This document shows positions 42,401 through 54,535 of a stretch of 64,000 nucleotides of DNA, piece by piece. Both the position numbers and the translations under genes were made by a program. The notes beneath the pieces are model-generated. The model was not told the DNA's origin. It was given only the letters and a program-made list of their open reading frames with translations, and did no database searches. Source of the DNA: Manduca sexta (taxonomy: Eukaryota > Arthropoda > Insecta > Lepidoptera > Sphingidae); the NCBI RefSeq assembly GCF_014839805.1, contig NC_051128.1, positions 14,088,466-14,152,465 on the forward strand. Direction: 5' to 3'. Positions within the stretch are counted from its first letter, which is position 1; each line of letters begins with the position of its first letter.

Positions 42401-45400
42401 TTTTTAAATTATGTAGTGGAACATTTTCCATTGATTAATTTACCTGTAGTGTTAGGTATTTATGTTGAAGTTAAATTGGATCCATTTTTAAAGGGCTTTA
42501 GTCTTTAACTTACTTCACTTTTAGTTGCTTATGTAAAACTCTTTAGTTGTGTACAGTATAGTTTCTAGGTACGGTCGAGTTATTTGAGGGTAAATGGGTT
42601 GATACATTTTATATATTCTTTCAGAATCACTGGAACAGTTCCAAAAGGCGTTGATATCTATAACGTCGAAGTCTGCTCTTAAAACTGGTTCGGACCCGAG
42701 TACAGAGCGCGCTAAAAAGGCTCCGAAAAACAGTCCCAATAAAGGCATCGATAGGGCAAAATCGAGGTACAGTGACATTTTTACAACTTATGTTGATTTT
42801 GTCATAAGAGCGCAAAAAAGTATTTTAACTGCATCTAATGGTGCATTTAGTATCGTCAAGATAGACACAGTCGACTTCAAAACGATATTTAATAATATAA
42901 TAATATCAGCCCTGTATTATATACTTGCCCACTGCTGAGCACGGGCCACCTCTACTGCTGAGAGGGATTAGGCCTTAGTCCACCATGCTGGCCTAGTGCG
43001 GATTGGTAGACTTCACACACCTTCGAAATTCCTATAGAAAACTTCTCAGATGCGCAGGTTTCCTCACGATGTTTTCCTTCACCGTTAAAGCGAACAATAA
43101 ATTCACAAAGAATATTTAAAACAATATTTGCAATGCCAAATTTTTGATGTTTCTATTATATTAATGAAATCGTTAGCTATTCCATTTTATATAACGCACC
43201 TTTAGAACTAAAGTGACCTAATTCAAAAAAGACATTTTGTGGGAAACAAATAAAAAAGATTTCAAAACAGTGCAGAAGAGTGAATTGGGCGGTGTTTGAA
43301 AGTGAGAATCTCTATTTCTATTCTATAATTTTGTCTTTTTCTCGTCATAGGGTTATAGAGCATGTTTGGGAAGGGAGTATTTTTTATCCAATTTAGAAAA
43401 AATATAAATTTTGAGTTTGGTTCTAAAGGTGCGATAAATAAAAAGAAATATAAATAATAAAAAAAATGTATTTCAGAGAACGCGCACGTCGCGAATTGCC
43501 AATACAAGTAACGTCGAGTGAAGACGAAGGCCCATGTTTTATCGACTCCGAAACACCAGTCGGTTGGATCAAGGCTCTGTCGGAACAGTCCAATGGAATA
43601 ACTAACTCCAGAAAGGATTTGATCAACGATTGTGCTGTGAGTGATCATGTGGTTACTTCAGAAGGTTCAGAGAGTGAAAGAGAAGTTATACAGGAGGTAA
43701 AAGATCAAACGAAGAAGAAAAAGAAAAAAGATAAGAGGAAAGATGACGAGAAACCAGTTAAAAAGGGACCACAGAAGATTCCGGCTAACGTTAAAAAGGT
43801 AGGGCTTTGTAACTATTTGTCTTTCACCAATGTGTGTAAGAAAGGGTAAAACACAGGATCCTTCCCAAGATTTCAATAAGTATTTACATATTTTGGCGGT
43901 AGTTGCAAATTAATTAGTACAATAAATAATCACTGACAAAAAAATATGTGACAGCACTGTGTCCAAAACTCACTTTCTTACATGTTATACTGCGTAGTTT
44001 CCACCGTCTATATGGCGTCGTATTGTAATCTTTAACCAATAGGTTACGGCTTGCGTTGTTATATGCGATATGATAATCGGTTTGTAAAATTCTGACAGAA
44101 CTAATTGTCCTTCCACATATCATGGGATAAAGTTTCATTTAATTTCCCTTTATTATTTTTGTTTTAGATGTGGAAAGAAATATCGGGCAAGGAGCTGAAT
44201 TCATTAGAAACCATTATAGAGTCGTGGGAGGGTTCAGATTTCGAGATGGCTTGCAACACTCAGGATCCGGTTGATGGCAACACAGCTCTGCACAAAGCTG
44301 CCATCGCAGCCAAGCCTGACATGGTGACGTAAGTTGGAGCATTTTTTTTTTTCAATAATAGGAAACTACAAGAACTAAAAAGCTTAGTGCTCATAATCGT
44401 ATCTTCGGTGAGATTAGGGCACAATTAGATGTTTTGTAAATTTGCACTTGAGACATTTGAAAGTTTTTGTTGAGTCATATCGTGTTTATTGTTATTTCAG
44501 CCTATATTAATCTTAATTTTATTTCGTACCATGTGAAGTTATTTTATACCTTTGCTATTGATATTTATTTATAATTAATAAATTGAAGACAAATCCTGAG
44601 CTGTGGCGGCGACCCTTGCATCAAGAACCACCTTCTGCAAACGCCGTACGCGGCCGCACCGCACCACGACACGCGCATAGCATTCAGACTCTTCCAGGGA
44701 CAGTATCCTGACAAATATAACTATGCTAAGGTGAGAATCAGGCAAGCCAAGACTTCAGTATGTATTACCGTAGTAGTAGTAGTGTAGTATTCATAAATTG
44801 TATTAGTGTTTGTCAAATAAAACCGATCTAAGCTAGGAGAGAGTTAAAAATAGATTGAAGCGAAATTCTCATATTTGTTCCAATACGAATTTTTGCCCTA
44901 AGAGGGGCAACATGGATATTTTTATTACGTTGAATATAGGTTTAAAATTATTGGTTCGGCTGCTTCACTTGTATAAATAGAAATCACATATCACGCATTA
45001 AACCTGCATTAGTAATTGGACTTTGTAAAAAAATGGGAATCTTTTTTTTGGCTGATTTTAGTCAATTTGTTGTAAATGGTAATATTTTTAGAATTAACTC
45101 ATATTTTTTATACAGTCTCAAATTCCTGGTCCAATAACTCCAGAGCTGCTCGAACAAGAGAAAGAGAAGAAGGCTCAACAGAAACGCGCGAAACGACAGC
45201 GAGAGAAAGAGAAGCAGGTGGAGAAAATTAAAACGAATAAATTTTTACAACTCACTGATGATCAAAAGGTTTGTATAAACTTTATTTATAGTTTTGGTTG
45301 GAAAATGGGGGAAATCTTGAAAGTAATTTATCCAAATCGCTTTCTGGGGTGATTTTGTATAATTTTAATACGGGAAGAAGAAATTCAGATTTCAGATCGT

Positions 45401-46300
45401 AAAAAAAATTATCTTATGACTTCTAACCTAACTTAAAAGTATTATCAGTTTGCTAAATCGGGATAAAAGAAGATCGTAGTATTGAGTTAAGCTGACTTTA
45501 TATGTACGGAATATAGTATAATGTGTAGTATTCGTAAATTGTATTAAGCGACATCTATTGGTGGGAATAAAAAAACTTGTTTCCGTTAGTGAAAATATAA
45601 ATAATGTCAAGGCGAATGACAAAATGCTTATTCAATTCGATATGGTCAGTTTTTTTATTTGAAAGCCTTGAATCGTATAATTTTCTATAGGTTTTTGTAC
45701 TGTGTAATACTTTAACATTGCTGGTCGAACGTTAAGTGATATTTTGTGCAAAAGAAGATGTTATCTGTAAAACTTTAATATGACGAAATTTTAAAGGCCG
45801 AAATATCCATGATTATTAATTATTTTTACGTTTTTCTTTCAACTGCGAGAACTAATCACTAACTAGACGTGAATTTAAATTCTTTACTTGCCAATACTTG
45901 TTTAGTTACCCAGATTAAAGGTGAAACAAAATGTATGAAAATGGACCTTGAGGTATCGCCTTAACATATAAGGTTGTGCATACTTTTTATGTCTGTAAGT
46001 AGCTCCCATGAGAAATAATGGATTTTTGAAATAGAGGGCGCTAGCGTCTTACAGGGTTTTAGGACTTTTGTGGCGGGAAAGGCTTTTAACGCAGGCGCAA
46101 TTGCGAGCAACTTTTATTCCAGCATTAAGCCATTTATCATCAATATGTTTGCTTCACAGGTGAAGTCTCTCGAACCTCGATGTTTCCTCTGCGGGGGCAG
46201 TCTGCCCAAAGTGCCGTTTGAGTACGAAAGTTACAGGTTTTGCACGGTGCGGTGTTTGCAGAACCACAGGAACATCCGGCCCTTGCACATGAGCGCGTGA
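39434..46300 (+). CDS. ANKZF1: ANKZF1/Vms1 orthologue, 11 exons, 687 aa
   Basis: Exons: 39434-39557, 40369-40578, 41118-41284, 41686-41964, 42121-42343, 42625-42766, 43477-43798, 44168-44328, 44589-44730, 45116-45268, 46160-46300. All introns are GT-AG, phases agree and the sum is 2064 nt. Order of parts: C2H2-type finger C65-x2-C68-x13-H82-x5-H88; VLRF1 release-factor-like domain about 120-335 with RWAILMVSGGHFAGAIF and the loop GQGQAQTGRD, where Gln233 aligns by eye with the catalytic Gln of the family; a charged Lys-rich linker (exon 7); ankyrin GNTALHKAA at 526-534; a coiled coil with many E/K/Q (595-635); C-terminal CFLC...FCTVRC at 649-673. Family role: with the ribosome quality-control complex on 60S subunits it releases stalled nascent chains from tRNA, and it binds Cdc48/VCP. 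Length matches the human protein (726 aa). Identification is by motif recognition; no search was run. Confidence 0.93.
40369..40578 (+). CDS. ANKZF1: ANKZF1 exon 2: N-terminal zinc finger
   Basis: Residues 42-111. CCSCCGVGPFETRAQQTAHY followed by KHHWHTHNLKRKL gives the C2H2 finger with the W-H-x-x-N-L-K tail typical of Vms1/ANKZF1, resembling Rei1-type ribosome-binding fingers. Confidence 0.93.
41686..41964 (+). CDS. ANKZF1: ANKZF1 exon 4: catalytic core of VLRF1 domain
   Basis: Residues 168-260 in phase 0/0. Acceptor attgcatag is poor in pyrimidines but restores the frame exactly (EELSTDGDGSAWIDRC). RWAILMVSGGHFAGAIF, HKTMHSYVTRRG, the Gln-rich loop with Q233 and SAGASLRRYNQAQFLE are the conserved landmarks. 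Confidence 0.9.
42897..43110 (-). repeat. SINE 3' region in ANKZF1 intron 6
   Basis: On the minus strand ttaacggtgaaggaaaacat and cgtgaggaaacctgcgcatc, then aagtctaccaatccgcacta, ggcctaatccctctcagcag and ttatacagggctgatatt-like end. I recognise this as a very common lepidopteran retroposon tail. It is antisense to the gene. Confidence 0.8.
44168..44730 (+). CDS. ANKZF1: ANKZF1 exons 8-9: ankyrin segment
   Basis: Exon 8 (44168-44328) ends AC|GTAAGT. Exon 9 (44589-44730) restores Thr and reads TQILSCGGDPCIKNHLLQTP, then YAAAPHHDTRIAFRLF. DGNTALHKAA is the first ankyrin helix. The acceptor of exon 9 (aaattgaag) is weak but fits the protein and phase. Confidence 0.85.
46160..46300 (+). CDS. ANKZF1: ANKZF1 exon 11: C-terminal cysteine motif
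   Basis: Acceptor tatgtttgcttcacag. Reads VKSLEPRCFLCGGSLPKVPF, then RFCTVRCLQNHR, and stops TGA at 46298-46300. Two CxxC/CxxxC pairs suggest a small zinc site, as at the C terminus of animal ANKZF1. No AATAAA lies in the 207 bases before the retroposon that follows. Confidence 0.9.
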   Translation: MKSLEPRCFLCGGSLPKVPFEYESYRFCTVRCLQNHRNIRPLHMSA

Positions 46301-46507
46301 CTTGTATAAATACAGATATTGATAGGGTTTTTGTGTTTTATTTTCCTGCTACAGTAAAGGGAGAGCCATTACTTTCTTTAAGTATAAGGCCATTCAGTTT
46401 GAGTCATCCTGATTGCAACCATACCGCCCTTAGGCCGTTGTCGCCTCTAGGCCGCGGCTTATACGACCTACTGGCAAATCTGGAACTGATTTTGTATGGT
46501 TGGAGTC

Positions 46508-47138
46508 AATATTTTCAACATATTTTTTTTTTTTTGGTTTCGCGGAGAAAGTTCTTTATTACTACCGCCCAGCCTTCGTGGGGGGGGGGGGGGGTGACTA
46601 AGCGGTTATGTTGGGGTAACCGTGCCTTACGGCCCGGCGTTGAGCCGCCCGGATTTGATGACGACGTTCGGGCGACCGCCGGGCCGAGTCCCTAACCCTA
46701 TGTAGAGCTAACCTATGCACGGCCTACCAGCTAAAACTCCGCGGTGGCCCTCTTCGGCACATTCAGGCTGCGGGCTTCCTCTGACGTTGAAGTGTCTAAG
46801 TCTACGTCCGCAGCCGCCCCTGCGCGGTGCTGCCTTGCGGCCCGTCTCCTATGGGCGAGGGGGAGGGGGGGGGGGGGCTCAGAAGCCCTCGCGCGAAGGA
46901 CGCCCTCAGCGTCTACGGCAGCGTGAGGCCAACTACACACTGCCGTCCATCCCGGGGGTCAACCGACACATGTGCAAAACATGCACAGAAATGCACTAGG
47001 GCGGACAGCCCCCTGCTGCCCGCCGACGACCCCCTTCGTGGCCCCTATTAGTCGCCTCTTACGACAGGCAGGGGATACCGTGGTGGAATTCTCCAAACGC
47101 CCCCATTACACAGGGCGGGGAGTAAATATTTTCAACAT
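46508..47138 (-). mobile_element. Retroposon with 14-bp target duplication
   Basis: The element is 46522-47124 (603 bp), GC-rich in an AT-rich setting. On the minus strand it ends with AATAAAGAACTTTCTCCGCG and an A run, i.e. poly(T) at 46522-46535 on the plus strand. AATATTTTCAACAT flanks both sides exactly (46508-46521 and 47125-47138). A G run lies at about 46580-46592 and another at about 46866-46877. It contains gtaagaggcgactaatagg and ggtaaccccaacataaccgc. No protein is credible; the frames inside are low-complexity. It is the 3' end of a LINE or a SINE riding on one. It lies 208 bases past the ANKZF1 stop, in reverse orientation. Confidence 0.92.
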
Positions 47139-47139
47139 C

Positions 47140-47430
47140 TAATAATTATGTTCAACCCTTTTATTCCCTTATCGCCATATTGGCCACTAGACACCAAGCT
47201 AATACTGAGCAAAGAAAATATCCTCTTAACGCTCTTTTTACAGTAAACATTATATCAGCAAAATAATTACATAATACTTTTTTTGACAACGTCTAATCAG
47301 AGAGAATAATAGAATAGTCGCCGCGTGACATATCTTCTCTTCTGCCAGCCTTGCCCGCGCAGCCGAACACTTCCGGAAACATCCGATGTCATCGGCTAGG
47401 ATAGTGGCGCGTAACAATCCCTTTATTCAG
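47140..47430. other. Downstream of ANKZF1, nothing recognised
   Basis: The original 3' end of ANKZF1 may lie here, beyond the retroposon. No clear AATAAA on the plus strand was seen. Confidence 0.3.
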
Positions 47431-47431
47431 C

Positions 47432-47498
47432 CCTGGATCGAACCTGAGTCTTCAGCAAGGCAGTTGAATGCTATGCAATTACTGAGCCAGAAAATGCC
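47432..47498 (-). repeat. tRNA-derived SINE head
   Basis: Minus strand: tggctcagtaattgcatagc (A-box region), then caggttcgatccagggc (B box) at tRNA-like spacing. No intact body. Confidence 0.5.
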
Positions 47499-47739
47499 AT
47501 CGAAGTAATAGGGGTATATATAGGGTACATCATAATTATGTTGACTAATTAACGTATAAGTCATGGTAAGTAATTGTTTTGAGTTCTGGACTCTCACGCT
47601 TCCCTCAGGATCGTGTCGTAATTTCTAAGCGCCCAGGCGGTTGTAATGTCAGTAGTCGGTACTGATAACAGACAATACTAGTAGAAAAAAACCTATTTAT
47701 AAAAGGCCTAGCATTATGCCATAGTGCTGAAATTAAAAT

Positions 47740-47850
47740 ACTTTATTCATCACGTAGTCGAACAAAGTTGAAGGTACATGAGAATATTTAATTATTATTT
47801 AAATAAAGTCGCTTATAACTAAAGACGTTTTATATTGGACATAAAAACAA
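47740..47850. repeat. Dispersed repeat (ttcatcac family)
   Basis: actttattcatcacgtagtc through gacgttttatattggacata; this uninterrupted copy gives the empty site for the mariner at 9958-11247. Confidence 0.65.
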
Positions 47851-48144
47851 AATATAATAAGACTTTAAAACGCAAAGGTATGCATTTATTGGTCAGTTAC
47901 ATACATCATCATAACCAATTGTGTTATGTTTTATTGTATTCAAATTATGTTTTGATCGATGTTATAGGGCCTTGTTACAATGGTGTTCCTAAGGTAGAAA
48001 GATAAAACATATCAGCCATTGGTATTTTAAATATTATCACCAACTGTAAACATTAGCAACACTATTTCAATTGCAAAACTACATATTTTGTGACGTTTTC
48101 AGTATAGCCTAGTAGCAACAATACTGGGTACTTATAATAATCAC

Positions 48145-48355
48145 CATTGTGAATATTGTAGCCAGTGTAACTACTAGAAATAATAAGACAACGTCTCATG
48201 TCTCAGGATGGCGAGCGCTCTGGAATACCAAACAATACTTCGAAATTCAGTATTGGATGGTGTTTCTACTGTTTATAGGCGGTCGTATCGCTTACCATCA
48301 GGCGAACGGCAAGCTCGTCTCGTCATTCAAAGCAATAAAAACAAAAAAATATAAA
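48145..48355 (+). repeat. SINE copy (taccatcaggc family)
   Basis: attgtagccagtgtaactac, cgtctcatgtctcaggatgg, taccatcaggcgaacggcaa, then an A-rich tail (aataaaaacaaaaaaa-like). Third copy in the window. Confidence 0.8.
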
Positions 48356-48359
48356 TAAA

Positions 48360-51140
48360 ATTTAAGAATATGGTGTCAGATAATGACATGCTTCAAACAG
48401 TCGAAAATACCAATGCATAGCGAGATCATCGTATTATGTATTATACGTCGGCTTACACTTTCAAGGTTGCAGACATACTGATACTAAGATTCATATAGGA
48501 ATATAAAAATAAACGACACATCTTCAAACTGTGCGTGTGTAATTGCAGCCGACTTGTTATCCATTGAAAAGTTATTAAAAATCTACACAGGTAAAATTTT
48601 TGAAATGGGCCAGTAAGTACACTTATCTAGCATAACCACTGTAGCTATAAAAAACTTCAGACTGTTCATCGTTTTTAAGCATATTAGAATCTGTTTAGAT
48701 ACATTTATACCAATTGGTTCGAAATTAGTAATACTTTATGCACTCGGTGTAGATCCAGTAAATGTGGCGATCGTTGAGGGACTGAAAATCCTTTCGGAAT
48801 TTGGTCGACATTACATTTATAAAGTTAATGTTTACATATACATTTTTGCCTGAGCTCTACGTAGCGTAAATACATACTTACCACAAGTAAATTTATTTAA
48901 CTGAACTAAAAACCGCTACCAAACCACGTTCATTTTTAAACCAGTGTTACGTGTCGCCGTTGAATTTAGCGATGTTTACGTCGCACTTCTAATTAGGTCA
49001 CAGAGCTGATAACTAGAAAGCTACTCTGCTAAAGGTGAAATGCACTTGCTGCTAACGAGTACTGCTTTAGGGACGACATCTTATTAATTCAATTAATTGG
49101 TTTATTGTTATTTGGACATTCAATTAGTGGCAATCTATAGCGATGTAATTAATTCACCGCTTAGTATCCTTAGTACGCGATATCCTATTAAATGAATGCA
49201 TAGGTTTTCAAACTTGTTTCGTAGTGCCCTCTTTGGCAATCAATTATTTTCTAGCGTCAAAAATATTTTATTTTAAACAACATTCTTTTGAGATTAAACT
49301 TATTTTACTAATTTTATAAATGTGAAAGCGTGTTCGTTTGATTGTTACGCCTTCACGGCTCAACTACTGAATGGATGTAGCTGAAATTAGGCATGAAGAT
49401 AATTTGGACCTGTAGAAACGACTCCTCTGAAAGCCTTCACCGGCCATAGGGGGATGTTATCGTCAACTTTGAGAATGACTGGTTAAGGCTATGCTATTAA
49501 GATTTATCTATAGCATGGATAGTTCAGGTTGACGAAGACAGTAACACTGTGTCATAGAAAACTAACGTGAAATATTAATTGCGTTTCATAACCCACGTAT
49601 AACAGAAGTAGCTATTTGCTAAAATAGAATCGTTTTCACAAACAAATAGGGCTACATTGTCAACCATCGCTCGCTTTAACTGTAAAGGAAGATATCATAA
49701 GGAAACATACATAGTTGAAAATTTTCCGTATGATTTTCGAAGGCATATGGTCTGACAATCTGTACTAGTTCAGCATGACAGACAAAGGCTTTTTGAAAGC
49801 TCGTGTATCGTAGTGGGACTGTATTAAATAGAGAGTAAGTATTATTATTACATTAAAATTAAAAGTTAGGTATACTGTAAACTGAAAAATGTTTTTTATT
49901 CGGATAATGCAAACTAACTTTTCTAATTTTAATGGTTGGTGCATTGCAATTCCACTAAAATGTTTATTCTTACCCAGACGAGCATCCCGCTTATTTCTGT
50001 ATTTAGTTTAAAACCGCCGATGGGTGAGTTAAATCGTGACTTGCTGTAACTTTTTATTCATCCAGGCAAAGGTACATTTGACCAGACGGTAATTACAGGT
50101 TGGTCCAAATATAATGCTGTAGAGAAATGTTGCGCTTCTGGACAGCCGCCAGAATAATGCCGGCGTGACTTACTGCACCCACACTGGCTGGTCTCAGAAG
50201 TCGAATGCGATTTCTTTTTTTTTGTTATAGTAGGGGTGGAAATCTAGCGAGTATGTCTTATCGAGGTACTTGCTGTAACAAGTCATTATGGCGCGTTTTT
50301 TCCCTGTTTTCTTTCGGTGATAGATATACATCTCCCGTACCCCATAGGGTAAGCAGAGAGGCAATCAGTGCATCCATATTTGGTCTTTATCCAGCAGAAA
50401 TTGAAACCCCGGGCAATTCAATATTCTTTATGAATTACAAACTATTAATGATTGTGGTGTGAATATTTTGCAGTTGTACATTGTACACATTACAATCACA
50501 CGTTACTTAAATGACATCATATTAGAGACATATGTTACTTAAATGACATCATATTTGAGTAAAGCAATAAAATTATTACAATATTTATAATCATATAGAT
50601 AATTATTTCACAGATGAGTGTTATAAATTATGTTTCTTCTGTTAAGGAATTGTAGCATGAATATGTTTGTAAAATTGAAAGGGATAATCTTGTATAATGT
50701 AAACATGGGTCTTTTGAACAAAAAGGTAAAATCTTCTTGCGTAACTTATTTGGGTAAGTCGTGTTTTTTTACAACAGAAGGTAAACAAGCCTACCAAAAG
50801 GGTTACCTTATAGAGCTAGCTATGAAAATGACTACGTCCGTAGATATTTTTGTCAAGGAACAGGATTTGTGATCAACAACATTATTTTCACTTAACGATT
50901 TTTTTTATAATACAGGGAATGTGACCCCAATGCATTTGCTGGTAAGTGTAGTAGGGTCCAGATAGTGTGTGGAGTAACAAGAGAATTTAATTACGTTTAC
51001 GGATTTTATTAGCTCTGTTTGACCTTTGAGTCACTAACCTTACAAAATAACAGTACTAGCTAAATATATTTATTATATCTTAGATAAAATTTAACAGAGT
51101 TTGGTTCTACAATGTTACAGTTGATATTTGTGAGTGACTC
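48360..51140. other. No gene recognised; Helitron-like scrap at 49300-49450
   Basis: ttttataaatgtgaaagcgt followed by gttacgccttcacggctcaa and ctactgaatggatgtagctg resembles the 5' part of a Helitron/MITE family. Open frames at 50205-50462 and 50630-50872 have no domain. Confidence 0.35.
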
Positions 51141-51144
51141 GGAT

Positions 51145-51365
51145 GCGTAGTATTACGATCGCAGTAGGACTTCCGCTCTGAGATCTGGGGTTCAAATCTC
51201 AGAACGGGCAAAATAATAAAATTGTTTTCCCAGAAACAGCGCGAAGTCTGGAATTTGTGCCCAAAACCGGTATGCTCGCCTCTATTACACCTTAGGACAG
51301 AATACAGTAGGCAAGAGGTGAATAAGTTGCGCTTCTGACTACCCCTAAGGGGACATAACGTGTAT
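51145..51365 (+). repeat. tRNA-derived SINE, old copy
   Basis: ctggggttcaaatctcagaa (B box), agtctggaatttgtgcccaa, ctcgcctctattacacctta and ctacccctaaggggacataa follow the body order of 21459-21721. Confidence 0.8.
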
Positions 51366-51525
51366 ACGTTTTTTATTAAAATACGAATGACGCGATGAAC
51401 AGACGATCAAAGACGGCATATAAAATGAAGCATTATTCCGATTTTATTATCAAAGCCCCACATGGCATTAAATAATTAAGAATTACGTTTGGTAGTCAAT
51501 TAAGTTCATGTGATGTCAAAATTTA

Positions 51526-51792
51526 TACATACATACATACATAACATCACGCATTTATCCCCGAAGGGGTATGCAGAGGCGCAACTAGGGCACCCACTTT
51601 TCGTCAAGTATGTTCCGTCCCATGATGTGATAGGGGGCGAGCCTATCGCCATGTCGGGCACAAATTCCAGACTCCGGGCTGATACTGAGCAGAAAAAACT
51701 CAAATATCACTTTGCCCGACCGGGGATTCGAACCCAGGACCTCTGAGCGCTATTGTACCGGACATGCAATACAACTACGCCACCGATGCAGT
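51526..51792 (-). repeat. tRNA-derived SINE, full-length copy
   Basis: Near identical to 21459-21721 in reverse: (catac)n tail at the left, ccccgaaggggtatgcagag, ggcacaaattccagactccg, then B box gattcgaacccaggac and A box caactacgccacc. The target duplication is not clear. Confidence 0.92.
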
Positions 51793-52224
51793 TCATTTCT
51801 TAAGCATATCTAAAAACTAAAAAGAAACCATAAAACTTCAATATATTAAACGTGGAACCGATTAAAAAACAGCAAAGTATTTACTGTTCACTTTATTGAT
51901 CTAAGTTTTCGCCCGATTGGCACTCACTGTTCGGAAGCCAACTCCGAGGAGAGGTTGAAAGGAATTCTTCCATTTTTATTTCACTAATGAACACCTAGAA
52001 AGTCCACCTTTTAAAAGAAAGTTTATTAATTCTATTCACGCGCGGCTTGGGACATACGTAATTGATTTTATTTTAAGCGTTGCCGTTTGAATGAAGAGTA
52101 TTAAAAGCCTCTTTCTTTTCAAAATTGATTTGGATTTTCCTCTGAATAACTATTAGTGACTATGTAAATTATTAATCATATTGATTGGTATGTCATTAAT
52201 TATGTTTTGTTCATATTTAACTAT

Positions 52225-52475
52225 GACGGCCTCGAAGGCGTGGTTGTATTGTGGAACAACTTTTTTGCTGAGGTCTCAGGTTCGCTCCCCGGTCGGGTAA
52301 AGTAATATTGGGTTAGTCTACTCAATAGCCAGAGTTTAGAACTGTGCTCCGCAAATGGTAATAGGCTGGCTCCCTATTGCATGGTTCCTAACGTAGCTCT
52401 CTAGCTTTTCTTTAAAGCTGGACATGTAACACTTGTGCCTATCCTTGTAAAAGGAAAAGGGCGTGAGGCATGTAA
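52225..52475 (+). repeat. tRNA-derived SINE, diverged copy
   Basis: acggcctcgaaggcgtggtt (A box), tctcaggttcgctccccggt (B box), cagagtttagaactgtgctc, taataggctggctccctatt and tgtaaaaggaaaagggcgtg with a T-rich end. Confidence 0.75.
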
Positions 52476-52919
52476 TTTTTTTTTATTTATTATAAATAAT
52501 ATAATTTTTCATAATAAACTATTTATAGTATCTTTGATAGGCACAAAATTAATTATCTAGGACCACTAGACAATTATATTGTTGGCGAATTTTCGACATA
52601 CACACACTTCTGCTTATCCGTTTACTAGTGTGCGTGATGATTTATGTTACCTGTCATAGTTTCTGTACATATTTACTTTCCTACTCTAGCTTAGAGTGAT
52701 TACTCATTTGCAAGAATCAGCCATTATTATACAACATACACATTCTTGACTCCTGCGTAATTCTTTATCTAAAATATTTAGCTATTGTCTTCCCAATCAG
52801 TAGTCACAGTATTCAATAGGGGTCTATTCGAGCACGCTCTACAAAACTTCGAACTCTATCATTAGTAGTTCTATTATTTTCAATTTAAAGTTTAACGTGT
52901 ATCACAATGTTTTAAAGTT

Positions 52920-53283
52920 TAAAATTGAATGGAGCACGTTGCCGGTTGAAGGTGCGTTTCGGTGCAATGCACACGGACTCGGCAGTCGCGCGCCTACCGA
53001 CTGTGGTTCCGGTGGGGTCGATCACCAACGCCGTGTGTGCGTGCCTTTACGTATTCGGAATTTGACTCGAGAGCGCGTAGTACGTATTGTTTCGCGCCAA
53101 AACATTTGCAAATTTGACATTTGTTTATGGACTTTTTATTTTGTTTTTATTGACAAATTATTTTTGTGAACAAAAACTTTTTTGTGAAGTGATGTGATTG
53201 GATTTATTATTGTTTATTTAAAAATATAAACAATGTGTTTTGAGTTTATTTAACCGGTTAAAATTTAAAAAATAGAAACGAAG
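52920..53283 (+). promoter_or_regulatory. GC-rich leader and probable promoter of the signal-peptide gene
   Basis: Between about 52930 and 53100 the GC content jumps (ggcagtcgcgcgcctaccga, ctcgagagcgcgtagtacgt). It then falls into an AT-rich stretch before the ATG at 53284. This fits a 5' UTR with a promoter at or before 52950. The 90-codon frame over it is not taken as a gene. Confidence 0.45.
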
Positions 53284-53347
53284 ATGAATACGCGAATGGA
53301 CATGTTTTTAATTTTATTCGCGCTTATAATTTCTACAACGGAGATCG
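53284..53347 (+). CDS. First exon of a secreted or membrane protein (signal peptide)
   Basis: MNTRMDMFLILFALIISTTE then IG, split by donor GAGATCG|GTAAGT in phase 1. Charged start, hydrophobic core and small residues before the likely cleavage make a good signal peptide. Neuronal Ig-superfamily and other large-intron insect genes have this kind of isolated signal exon, but I cannot name this gene. No exon 2 was found up to the right edge; it may be in the 500-N gap or beyond. Confidence 0.55.
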
Positions 53348-53349
53348 GT

Positions 53350-54535
53350 AAGTTATGAAATAGAAAAAAATTGCACGCCAAAATGAAATAATAGTAAAAA
53401 TTACGAAACCGTGAAATTATGATAATATAAATTTTAATTGCTATACTTTAAGAGCATTGAACTTTTTCGTACGTAATAGAAGTATAAAATTCATAATTAT
53501 TTTAAGTAGGTATCTTTGTTTTTTTTTTAAGTTCCTTTGTACTAAGCCCCAAGGTATTATTAATACTTCGATAATTTAACTTATTAATTTCGTCTTAGCC
53601 GAATTAACCGAGGAAATTTAATAGGGTCCTCGACAACAATTATCAAATTACACTTAATTAGACTGCTCAACACCGCTGAAATTAATCCTCTTTCGTAGCG
53701 TATCAGGGGTAATACATATCGGTGTTCAATATATTATGTACCGTATAGGTATAGCATAAAGGACATAATGGTACTGATATTTTTGTGGTAGACCACAGGT
53801 AGGTACTAGGTACATCACAGCATGAAAGGTTGCTATGGTAAGCTAATGCTACAAAATGTTATGTATATTGAATTTAATCGAAAAAATAATAGATAATAGC
53901 AAGGAAATGTATTCATGCATATTTTAGATCTGATATTGATATTGTCTTATTATAACAAAGATTATAAATCTTATGAATCATGAAAATTATTTATTTACTG
54001 AAGTTAAATATGTGTTTCTAAATTGTTTAGTGATACTATTTGCCTACAAAATACTGTAGAATTTAAAATAATGTTTTTAGTTTTAATTATGAACACAGGG
54101 TACTGAAATCAATCTTAAGTAAAATGAGGTCTTTATAGAGTCCATTTAGATTATTCCCTTAATGTTTTAAGCATAAAGCACGCCTCAACCGCAGAAGATT
54201 TATTTTTAAACGAGCACATAATGCACATATTTACATGTGTTTTGTAAGTAACATTAAATTAGCTGGTGCCGTAACCGCACGGTCTCTGGTCATGCAGGCC
54301 GATACACTCTCTTTAATCTAGAATCATCAGAAAGTTTGCATACGAAAGGCCTGATAAAATAGACAAAGATATTTACGTCCAATGTTGGCTCCATTGTTTG
54401 GACTTTGGGTTTAGTTTATCCGTAATTTTGGATTAAAGTGGCGGTAAATGGGGATAACTATGCTTGATATGACGCGCAGCGCTGTCAACTTGTTGCTGAT
54501 ATTATACTGAGTTGCCGAACTTGTAGAAGCAACTT
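53350..54535. other. Probable first intron, nothing recognised
   Basis: AT-rich, no repeat with clear ends. Confidence 0.35.

Noticed and set aside
46240..47051. Overlapping Arg/Pro/Gly-rich frames on both strands
   Set aside because: They lie inside the GC-rich retroposon 46522-47124 or run from ANKZF1 exon 11 in the wrong frame.
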